Shown piece after piece: positions 42,619-49,294 of a DNA stretch of 64,000 nucleotides; the first letter of the stretch is position 1, and each line of letters starts with the position of its first letter. A model generated the notes under the pieces. The model was not told the DNA's origin. It worked only from the letters and a program-made list of their open reading frames with translations, and made no database searches. The position numbers and the translations under genes were made by a program. The DNA is taken from contig NZ_LGEK01000018.1 of NCBI RefSeq assembly GCF_001636615.1, positions 1-64,000 on the forward strand, read 5' to 3'. This DNA comes from Mucilaginibacter sp. L294 (lineage in GTDB: Bacteria; Bacteroidota; Bacteroidia; Sphingobacteriales; Sphingobacteriaceae).

Positions 42619-43251
42619 ATGCAAAAACCCGACAGCCTTATTTTTGATATGGATGGCACCCTTTGGGATGCTGTTGACACCTACGCGCACTCCTGGAATG
42701 TTGTTTTTAACGACCTGGGGATAGATAAAACCATTACCCGCGATGTGCTGGCCGGGATGGTGGGCATGGAAGGTAAAAAGGTTATAGAAATTTTAATGCC
42801 CGAGTTTGATCATGATAAACGTGTAGAGATATACGGTTTGGTGAATGGCCGCCGCCATAACCTCATCAGCGAAAAAGGTGGTATTTTATATGATGGTGTT
42901 AAAGACGGATTAAAGCTGCTTGCCGAAAAATACCCGCTGTTTATATTAAGCAATTGCGCCAAAGGCATCATCCGCCAGTTTATTGACTGGGCCGGTATTG
43001 ACGACCTGATAAAAGATGAACTGGCACACGGTGTTAACTTTATGCCCAAAAATCATAACATTAAACTACTGATGGATAAACACGGGTTAAAGACCCCGGT
43101 TTACGTGGGTGATACCGAGGGTGATGGCCAGCAAAGCCGTTTGGCGGGCATCCCGTTTGTGTTTGTAAGTTATGGTTTTGGCCAAACGGATGATTATGAT
43201 CTGAAGTTCGATGATTTTAATTCGCTGGTGAATTATTTTGTGAACTTATAA
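42619..43251 (+). CDS. HAD-superfamily phosphatase, copy B
   Basis: 210 residues. Motif I LIFDMDGTLWDAV, motif II FILSNCAKG, and motif IV VYVGDTEGDGQQS, with helical cap between. It is a paralogue of the protein at 17949-18593, including the closing YGFGQ. It would dephosphorylate a small metabolite, phosphoglycolate-like or a sugar phosphate; the substrate is unknown. Confidence 0.9.
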   Translation: MQKPDSLIFDMDGTLWDAVDTYAHSWNVVFNDLGIDKTITRDVLAGMVGMEGKKVIEILMPEFDHDKRVEIYGLVNGRRHNLISEKGGILYDGVKDGLKLLAEKYPLFILSNCAKGIIRQFIDWAGIDDLIKDELAHGVNFMPKNHNIKLLMDKHGLKTPVYVGDTEGDGQQSRLAGIPFVFVSYGFGQTDDYDLKFDDFNSLVNYFVNL

Positions 43252-43294
43252 GCTGTTTTAATGTTAGCTTTATACATAAAATAATATATACACC

Positions 43295-43684
43295 ATGAGA
43301 GGCAGAGTTTTAACAATTATATTCCTGGTACTGGCGGTAGTAATTATCGGGACGGTTTACTATCGTTACTATTTTGTTTTTGGCGAAGGGACCAAGGCCG
43401 GCACCATGAATTATTTTGTTAAGAAGGGGTATATGTTTAAAACCTACGAGGGCCGGTTGATACAAAGCGGTATCCGCAGCCAAACGCAGGGTAATATTTC
43501 ATCAAACGAATTTATGTTTTCTGTTACCGACGCAAAGGTGGCCGATAAACTGAACCATAGCGCAGGCGCCATGCTTGAGCTGCATTACAAAGAATACATC
43601 CATACGCTGCCATGGCGCGGGGTGAGTAATTTTGTGGTTGATAGTGTGATGTCGGTTACACTGGTGTCGCCTACGGCGCCATAA
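43295..43684 (+). CDS. Single-pass membrane-anchored protein, unknown function
   Basis: 129 residues. One N-terminal hydrophobic segment (VLTIIFLVLAVVIIGTVYY, about 5-23) and a small soluble domain with GEGTKAGTMNYFVKKGYMFK, KTYEGRLIQSG and FSVTDAKVADKLNHSAGAML. Proteins of this type are frequent in Bacteroidota without assigned function. It starts 43 bases after the HAD gene and may be co-transcribed. A TAGCTTTA sequence 20 bases upstream is a possible minus-7 variant. Confidence 0.7.
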   Translation: MRGRVLTIIFLVLAVVIIGTVYYRYYFVFGEGTKAGTMNYFVKKGYMFKTYEGRLIQSGIRSQTQGNISSNEFMFSVTDAKVADKLNHSAGAMLELHYKEYIHTLPWRGVSNFVVDSVMSVTLVSPTAP

Positions 43685-43823
43685 TTAACATTTCAATGGT
43701 CTTAATTTAACATCCGCGTAACATTGGGAGGTTTAATGTGAACTTATTATTAAATTAAGCTTAACCGACTTGCTATGTGATGTTTAATGCACATTTTAGC
43801 TTTAGTAATTACCTAAACCTAAA

Positions 43824-44501
43824 ATGTTACGACAGGCGAAACAAGAGCGTACTTTAAAACAAAACCTTGCGCTGGCATCATCAACCGCGTTTGCGGCGGG
43901 TATTATAAATGTAGCCGGGCTGGTATCTTTCTTTGCGTTTACATCAAGCATCAGCGGGCATATGGCCAACCTGGCCAAGAACATGGTAACCCAGAATTTT
44001 TATGAAATAAGTGTATTTGCCATCTGGATGATGTTATTCTTTTTGGGCGCGTTTGTATCCAGTTTCACAGTTAAATCATTCGCTAAAAAGAATCAGTATA
44101 AAGCGCATGCTTTCCCGGTTGTACTGGAAATGCTGATCCTGTTAAGTGTTGCCATTTATGGCCACAATTTTTATAAAGAAACCAAGCTGGAGCGTGAGAT
44201 TGTGATAAGCCTTACCATTTTTGCTATGGGCCTGCAAACAGGGCTGGTATCTATCGTATCGGGCGGGTTGATCAAATCAACCAGTTTGGCCAGCTTATTT
44301 ACTGATCTGGGCAGCGAGTTTGCCGAGTACTTTTACTTCGGCACCAATAAGGATAGGGAGATCCGCAACCGCATATATGTAAGGCTTACTGTACTGGCCT
44401 TTTACTTTTTTGGGGGGCTTGCCGGTGGGTTCTACTTTAATAAATATGAATTTGGCGTATTTTATTTTGTGCCCGTAATATTGCTTGTAGTGTTATTATG
44501 A
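43824..44501 (+). CDS. YoaK/DUF1275 family membrane protein
   Basis: 225 residues with six hydrophobic segments. DUF1275 features are AGIINVAGLVSFFAFTSSISGHMANL near the start (split over residues 29-54), FLGAFVSSF and AMGLQTGLVSIVSGGLIKST in the middle. The family is widespread and its transport role is only supposed. TAGCTTTA 27 bases upstream may be the minus-7 element. The C-terminal end is hydrophobic to the last residue, as if slightly shortened. Confidence 0.82.
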   Translation: MLRQAKQERTLKQNLALASSTAFAAGIINVAGLVSFFAFTSSISGHMANLAKNMVTQNFYEISVFAIWMMLFFLGAFVSSFTVKSFAKKNQYKAHAFPVVLEMLILLSVAIYGHNFYKETKLEREIVISLTIFAMGLQTGLVSIVSGGLIKSTSLASLFTDLGSEFAEYFYFGTNKDREIRNRIYVRLTVLAFYFFGGLAGGFYFNKYEFGVFYFVPVILLVVLL

Positions 44502-44540
44502 AGTGATTAGATTGGCCGGTGGCCTACAGCAAAATAGCGT

Positions 44541-44636
44541 TTGTCATGCTGAACATCGTGAAGCATCTATTCGCCGATTTGCGTTGGTGGTAACACAGTT
44601 CGCTAACAGATCCTTCGCTATCGCTCAGGATGATAA
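44541..44636. repeat. Dispersed inverted-repeat element, TGTCATNCTGAACG family, copy 3
   Basis: TTGTCATGCTGAACATCGTG opens and TTCGCTATCGCTCAGGATGATAA closes. It shares AAGCATCTATTCGCCGA with the copy at 25783-25861. It sits just after the DUF1275 stop. Confidence 0.8.
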
Positions 44637-44650
44637 CCTCGTGAAATTTT

Positions 44651-44971
44651 CTAAAACAACGGATCTGCCTTGCCTGAATTTGGTACCAGTATCTTGCTCA
44701 AATTATATTGCCTTTCGGCTTCGTCGTCGCCTTTTATGAGGCCTTTATTAAACAAGCCTTCCAGTACTTCGCGGGTTTGTTGCAAGTGGGTAGCCTTATC
44801 CGTTTGCGGTTCAAATTCATCCATTTTGGCGGCAACCTGCGGCGCATTGGCATATTCCAGCTGCGCTAAAGCATAAACTACGTTATCTTGTAAAGAAGCC
44901 GCTGCATCGTACTTATGGGGTACGTGCAGGGGCTTGTAATTTTTAAAAAAATCCTGATCGGGGCTATCCAT
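44651..44971 (-). CDS. Winged-helix-like small protein, unknown function
   Basis: 106 residues, soluble. The run VVYALAQLEYANAPQVAAKM, then TREVLEGLFNKGLIKGDDEA and RQYNLSKI reads like a helix-helix-wing DNA-binding fold, but I recognise no named family. Its ATG is one base after the stop of the DUF2383 gene, so the two are co-translated; a joint stress-related role is a guess. Confidence 0.65.
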   Translation of the reverse strand: MDSPDQDFFKNYKPLHVPHKYDAAASLQDNVVYALAQLEYANAPQVAAKMDEFEPQTDKATHLQQTREVLEGLFNKGLIKGDDEAERQYNLSKILVPNSGKADPLF

Positions 44972-44972
44972 A

Positions 44973-45449
44973 TTAAGCTACTTGTTTAGATGAATCGCGC
45001 AGGGCTTTGATAGCATCGTGCGCTATTTTCAGGCCGCTCATATGCGTGTTTAGCAAAGCCACAACCTTTTCGTCTTCCCATATCAGCTCCTTATCATCTA
45101 AGGCTTTACGGTAGGCGCCTTTAGCAATATCTTCACCGTACTCGCAGTCACTTAATATGGAGTGGCTGTCTTTTTTAGTGAAAGTAGATTTTACATCCAT
45201 CCAGGCGTGGTAAAATTTGCCCGATAAGGTGGTGCCGTCGGTTGGTTGGCCGCCAAGCAGGTGAATATAGTCGTTCAGTTGGTTAATATAGCCCTTACTT
45301 TGGTCGGCATAGCCTTCAAAAACGCCCTTTAATGAAATGTCGTCCGTGCCCTCAATGGCTTTTTGGTAGCCTGCTATACGGTCGTTATTTATTTTGATCA
45401 GATCGTTCAGTGCCGAGATCTGGTGTTGTACATGTTGTAGTGTTCCCAT
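44973..45449 (-). CDS. DUF2383/PA2169 family four-helix-bundle protein
   Basis: 158 residues, almost wholly helical. The pattern SALNDLIKINNDRIAGYQKA, SLKGVFEGYADQSKGYINQL, GGQPTDGTTLSGKFYHAWMD and SDCEYGEDIAKGAYRKAL, then HMSGLKIAHDAIKALRD, is that of the ferritin-like PA2169/DUF2383 proteins. They are often induced under stress and have no proven activity. Heads a two-gene unit with the gene at 44651. Confidence 0.88.
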   Translation of the reverse strand: MGTLQHVQHQISALNDLIKINNDRIAGYQKAIEGTDDISLKGVFEGYADQSKGYINQLNDYIHLLGGQPTDGTTLSGKFYHAWMDVKSTFTKKDSHSILSDCEYGEDIAKGAYRKALDDKELIWEDEKVVALLNTHMSGLKIAHDAIKALRDSSKQVA

Positions 45450-45534
45450 AGTAGTTGATGTTTCTACATGCTCAACATACCGCTTGAGTTAAATGTTTTA
45501 AGTTTGTAGAAAATTTGAGGATGTTTTAATCGCC

Positions 45535-45631
45535 ACGTCATTGCGAGCGATAGCGCGGCAATCTTCGATAGAAAAGTTGGTGATAAGCATGTCGAAGATT
45601 GCCACGTCGCTACGCTCCTCGCAATGACGCG
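45535..45631. repeat. Dispersed inverted-repeat element, CGTCATTGCGAG family
   Basis: CACGTCATTGCGAGCGATAG on the left and CTCCTCGCAATGACGCGT on the right are inverted; GCAATCTTCGAT and GTCGAAGATTGC form an inner stem. Partial relatives occur at 23605-23647 and 62756-62790. Confidence 0.85.
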
Positions 45632-45642
45632 TGTTTTATTAT

Positions 45643-46419
45643 CTACTTATACTCCTCCTGCTCCTCCGTATAATAAGTCTTTCGCGAGGCCTCGTTAACC
45701 AATACAGGAGCGCCTTTTGGGCTGTGTTTCTTTTTTGAGTTATGGATCAGCATAAAATCGCGCACCTCGCCGGCAATAATATCCGGGTTGCTTTTGATGA
45801 TCTGTTTCTCGGCATCCTTTAAAACATGATGGATAGATTTGACCAGGTCGGCCACTTTATCCGCAGGGATCTTATTACTTACCGAGAATGGCGAAATGCC
45901 CGCATCCCAAAGGATCTCATCGGCGTAAGCGTTCCCAATACCCCGGATGATCTTCTGGTCCAGCAGTACGGTTTTAACATTGGTTTTCTTTTTGGCGAGG
46001 ATGCCTTTCAGGTAATCAACCCCTGCATCTGCAGACAAAGCATCCGGCGCATCTTTAGCTTCGGGATTAAGGGTGGGGGCGGCAATGCCCTGAAAATCCG
46101 TCAGCACCAGGCCGGTATCGTCAGTAAACAGCAATTCAATAATAGGGTATTTATGATCGCTTTTGCCTTCAAATAAAAATAGCTTACCATGCAGCATCAG
46201 GTGCAGGCCAAGCACATCGCCTTTGCTGAATTTAAAGAACAGCTCTTTCCCATCACGGTAAACCGAACTGAGTTTTTGCCCATGCAGGGTTTCTTGTAGC
46301 TCCTGGTGGGTTACATTAAGCTTGGGTGCTTTATGTACGGTAACCGTTTTAACGGTTTTGCCGCTTAGCTTTTTATTAAGGTTATGGCTAAAAACCTGCA
46401 GGTCGGGTAGTTCGGGCAT
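45643..46419 (-). CDS. Fpg/Nei family DNA glycosylase-like protein without zinc-finger cysteines
   Basis: 258 residues. MPELPD keeps the catalytic Pro2 and Glu3. The helix-two-turns-helix segment is seen as LLDQKIIRGIGNAYADEILW, with IRGIGNAYADE close to the family consensus. At the C-terminus, where most members have a four-Cys zinc finger, this protein has GAPVLVNEASRKTYYTEEQE and no Cys at all, although the Arg of SRKTYYT is kept. This matches the zincless-finger idea known from NEIL1-like enzymes. It likely removes oxidised bases from DNA by a bifunctional lyase mechanism, but activity should not be assumed. Confidence 0.83.
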   Translation of the reverse strand: MPELPDLQVFSHNLNKKLSGKTVKTVTVHKAPKLNVTHQELQETLHGQKLSSVYRDGKELFFKFSKGDVLGLHLMLHGKLFLFEGKSDHKYPIIELLFTDDTGLVLTDFQGIAAPTLNPEAKDAPDALSADAGVDYLKGILAKKKTNVKTVLLDQKIIRGIGNAYADEILWDAGISPFSVSNKIPADKVADLVKSIHHVLKDAEKQIIKSNPDIIAGEVRDFMLIHNSKKKHSPKGAPVLVNEASRKTYYTEEQEEYK

Positions 46420-46545
46420 GGTGTTGCTGTTTTGGTGTGCTAATGTAAAACCTTAGTGGTAAATAAAACAATAGTGTTTATTAAAAGTTGTCAACCAAAG
46501 CCAAACTTCTAACGTATCTGTTATAAAGGCTTCATAAAAAAAACC

Positions 46546-47604
46546 ATGCCACATATAGCAGCAGTAGCAAAAATCGATCTTCCGGATAAAACCGACCAGC
46601 AAGCCGTGAAGGAGCAGGCGCAGGCCATGTTTTCTGTAAACTTTCCGCAGGCTGCAAGGCTGATGCCCGCGTTTGACAATACCGGCATAGTTACCCGTAA
46701 TTTTGTAAAACCCCTTAGCTATTACGCCGAAACTACCACGTTTAAGCAGCGTAACGATGAGTACATCAGGCTTTCGCTGCAATACTCGGTTGAAGCTGTG
46801 GAAGCAGTTGTTGCAAAAGCGGGCATAAATAAAACAGACATCACCGATATCATCTTTATATCTACCACAGGTTTGGCTACCCCCAGTATGGATGCCCTGG
46901 TCATTAACCAGATGCAGCTAAACCAAAACATAAACCGTACGCCGGTTTGGGGCCTGGGCTGCGCGGGCGGAGTGGCTGGTATGGCAAAGGCTGATATGGC
47001 GGCCAGGGCAAACCCCGATGCTGTAGTGCTTTTGGTAGCGGTTGAACTTTGCTCGCTTACGCTGATCAAAAACGATTACAGTAAAAGTAATTTCATCGGG
47101 TCGAGTTTGTTCTCTGATGGGGTGGTGGCTTGTATTGTAAAGGGGGATAACCACCCCTTGCCAAAACAACAGGTGCAGTTTAAAGCCGCGGGCAGTAAAT
47201 TGTACTATGATTCGCTTGAGGTGATGGGCTGGGATTTTAGCGAAGATGGTTTCAAAGTTGTTTTCTCAAAAGATATCCCAACGTTTATCCACCAAAACAT
47301 CAGTGCCGATATTGATGTGTTTTTGGCGAAGCAGGGCTTACAGTTGAGCGATATTAAAAACTTTATCTTTCATCCCGGTGGGAAAAAGGTACTGGATGCT
47401 TACATTGATGCTTTGCAGATAGAAGGCGATTTTTTAAAGAACACCCGCGAGGTAATGAACGATTATGGCAACATGAGCAGTGTTACGGTGTTATACGTAC
47501 TGGAGAAATTCCTGGCCACAGGCTTTACAGATGGCTATGGCCTGATGCTGGCTATGGGCCCGGGCTTTAGCAGCGAAATGGTTTTACTGGATATGAAAAA
47601 CTAA
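46546..47604 (+). CDS. Type III polyketide synthase
   Basis: 352 residues of the chalcone-synthase superfamily. The catalytic triad is visible: Cys139 in GLGCAGGVAGM, His276 in FIFHPGGKKVLDAY, Asn309 in YGNMSSVTVL. The closing GPGFSSEMVLL is typical of the family. It condenses acyl-CoA starters with malonyl-CoA to give alkylpyrones or resorcinols. The methyltransferase gene 4 bases downstream matches the B. subtilis bpsA-bpsB arrangement, which makes methylated alkylpyrones; the same chemistry is inferred here. Confidence 0.94.
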   Translation: MPHIAAVAKIDLPDKTDQQAVKEQAQAMFSVNFPQAARLMPAFDNTGIVTRNFVKPLSYYAETTTFKQRNDEYIRLSLQYSVEAVEAVVAKAGINKTDITDIIFISTTGLATPSMDALVINQMQLNQNINRTPVWGLGCAGGVAGMAKADMAARANPDAVVLLVAVELCSLTLIKNDYSKSNFIGSSLFSDGVVACIVKGDNHPLPKQQVQFKAAGSKLYYDSLEVMGWDFSEDGFKVVFSKDIPTFIHQNISADIDVFLAKQGLQLSDIKNFIFHPGGKKVLDAYIDALQIEGDFLKNTREVMNDYGNMSSVTVLYVLEKFLATGFTDGYGLMLAMGPGFSSEMVLLDMKN

Positions 47605-47608
47605 ACCG

Positions 47609-48100
47609 ATGATATTCATCATTTTTATACTGTTCCTTATTTTTCAGCGCCTGGCCGAGCTGTACGTATCATCCAAAAACGAAAAGTGGTTGCTCAAAAA
47701 CGGCGCGGTAGAGTATGGTAAGGAACATTACCCGTTTATGGTAGCTATGCATACGCTGTTCATTATTTCAGTTATTGCCGAATACATCTGGCGCGACTAC
47801 ACCATTGTGAGCTACCCGCTTATCATATTTTTCTTTGTGCTGATTGTGATTAAGGTTATTGTGATATCAACCCTGGGGCATTACTGGAACACCAAAATTT
47901 ACAAAGTGCCCGGCACACGCCCAGTTGCTACGGGCATTTATAAATACATTAAACACCCCAATTATATGATCGTTATCTGCGAGATAGTGGTTATCCCGCT
48001 GGCGTTTGGGCTGTACTATACAGCTGTTGTGTTTACCATACTGAATGCCATTATGCTTACAGTGCGCATCAAAAAAGAGAACGAGGTTTTGGCGATGTAA
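47609..48100 (+). CDS. Isoprenylcysteine carboxyl methyltransferase-like membrane protein (BpsB-like)
   Basis: 163 residues with about five hydrophobic segments. The ICMT consensus appears in VATGIYKYIKHPNYMIVICE and the closing MLTVRIKKENEVL. It starts 4 bases after the type III polyketide synthase stop, so the two are coupled. In the bps system this family O-methylates the alkylpyrone product; the same role is likely. No other biosynthetic gene follows. Confidence 0.9.
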   Translation: MIFIIFILFLIFQRLAELYVSSKNEKWLLKNGAVEYGKEHYPFMVAMHTLFIISVIAEYIWRDYTIVSYPLIIFFFVLIVIKVIVISTLGHYWNTKIYKVPGTRPVATGIYKYIKHPNYMIVICEIVVIPLAFGLYYTAVVFTILNAIMLTVRIKKENEVLAM

Positions 48101-48233
48101 ATGTTTAACTGATTTGCAAATCAACGTTAATATATATCATAAACCTATCGTTATTTAACGCTAATTAATGGGTTATTTCACCCCGTTTCTTGCTGCTTGT
48201 TACTTGTAGATTTAATAAACTAATCTATAAATT

Positions 48234-48560
48234 ATGAAACAAATAGCATTATTAGTAAAATTTACTGATGACGTACAAATGAATGTACAATTTAAGGCTG
48301 ACACGGTATGTGCAATTTCTGTTAATAACGAAATTGCATACGAATTTAGCAGCGACGAACTCGGTAATGTGAAATTTTCACAAAAATTAAAATTCAATAA
48401 AAAGGCATTGGCGCTCATTACTGAGGTTAACAAAAGTGACTTTATTGAAAAAGACAGTGAAGGATTACAAAATTGCATTAACTGTGGTGGAATAACTTAT
48501 TGCATTACAAATGGCTGCGCAAACACACCGTGTGGCTGGATATGCGATAATTGTTGCTAA
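48234..48560 (+). CDS. Small protein with cysteine-rich C-terminus, possible RiPP-type precursor
   Basis: 108 residues. The first ~75 residues are Cys-poor and helix/strand mixed, including KLKFNKKALALITEV, which recalls the leader region of Bacteroidota natural-product precursors (K-L-x-L-N-K-x-x-I). The last ~30 residues begin QNCINCGGITYC and continue ITNGCANTPCGWICDNCC, giving eight Cys and a Gly-Gly near the border. The gene is visibly more AT-rich than its neighbours and is followed by a 19-bp perfect hairpin. No modification enzyme is adjacent. Alternatives are a metal-binding peptide or a disulfide-rich exported protein, although there is no signal peptide. Confidence 0.6.
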   Translation: MKQIALLVKFTDDVQMNVQFKADTVCAISVNNEIAYEFSSDELGNVKFSQKLKFNKKALALITEVNKSDFIEKDSEGLQNCINCGGITYCITNGCANTPCGWICDNCC

Positions 48561-48569
48561 TTAAAAATC

Positions 48570-48612
48570 ATTAACAAGTAAGCAAGAAATTCCTTCTTGC
48601 TTACTTGTTAAT
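48570..48612. terminator. 19-bp perfect hairpin after the cysteine-rich gene
   Basis: ATTAACAAGTAAGCAAGAA (48570-48588) and its exact complement (48594-48612) enclose ATTCC. There is no T-run after it, so it may be a processing or stability structure as well as a terminator. Confidence 0.7.
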
Positions 48613-48730
48613 TCTTGAATCCGACTCAAGATGAAAATCTTATAAAAAACAGGATAAAATAACAACGGGAATTACCCGCTGCCACACCAAATGAAAGACT
48701 TTTTAGGTTAATCAAGACGAAAATAATAGG

Positions 48731-48738
48731 TAGGTTTG
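48731..48738 (+). promoter_or_regulatory. Minus-7 box for the 48787 gene
   Basis: TAGGTTTG matches TAnnTTTG, 48 bases before ATG 48787. Confidence 0.5.
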
Positions 48739-48786
48739 TGTAACAAAGCAGTACAGTTACCATCAAAAACAAACAAACTAAAACAA

Positions 48787-49224
48787 ATGAAACTAAAAGT
48801 ATTAACCGCAGTAGCAGCAACCGCCTTGCTATCTGCTTTCACCATCGCCTCAACATCAGAGAAGGACCTGGTGGGTTCATGGAAAATTGACGAATCGCAT
48901 ATAAGCACCACCGTTAAAAAAGTTATCGATAAAGCGATTGAAGCTAACCCCGGTTCCGAAGACCAAATTGATGCGCAGAAAGATATGATCGTTGCTATGG
49001 TGCAGGGCATCAGGTTAAACATCAATGCCGACCATACTTACGCATCGGTAAGCCCGCAAGGCAGCAAATCGGGCAAATGGGCTCTAACTAACAGCGTCCG
49101 TACACTTGAGTTTACCAAAGAAGACGGTACCGTACGTAAAGACAGTGTTTTAGAATCATCTGCAACACGCCTTAAACTAATAAACCGCGACCTTGCCGAT
49201 ACCATCCTTTACGTTCACCCATAA
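48787..49224 (+). CDS. Secreted lipocalin-like protein, unknown function
   Basis: 145 residues from ATG 48787, which is preceded by an AAACAA-rich leader and gives a signal peptide (LKVLTAVAATALLSAFTIAS). The mature part has a lipocalin-like opening (KDLVGSWKIDES), a helical middle and beta segments TYASVSPQGSKSGKWALTNS and RTLEFTKEDGTVRKDSVLES. This resembles DUF4923/lipocalin-like small exported proteins of Bacteroidota, but I do not assign a family. The ATG at 48736 is upstream of the usual transcript start. Confidence 0.7.
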   Translation: MKLKVLTAVAATALLSAFTIASTSEKDLVGSWKIDESHISTTVKKVIDKAIEANPGSEDQIDAQKDMIVAMVQGIRLNINADHTYASVSPQGSKSGKWALTNSVRTLEFTKEDGTVRKDSVLESSATRLKLINRDLADTILYVHP

Positions 49225-49239
49225 TAGGTTATATTTAAA

Positions 49240-49276
49240 AAAAAAGCCCTGCCGGATATACCGGCAGGGCTTTTTT
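49240..49276. terminator. Bidirectional terminator between 48787 gene and DUF2723 gene
   Basis: AAAAAAGCCCTGCCGG pairs perfectly with CCGGCAGGGCTTTTTT around ATATA between convergent stops at 49224 and 49295. Confidence 0.93.
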
Positions 49277-49294
49277 GCTTTAGGGCTACTGTTA

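Noticed and set aside
44503-44739. 78-codon plus-strand frame after DUF1275
   Set aside because: It runs through the TGTCAT repeat element and into the antisense of the next gene.
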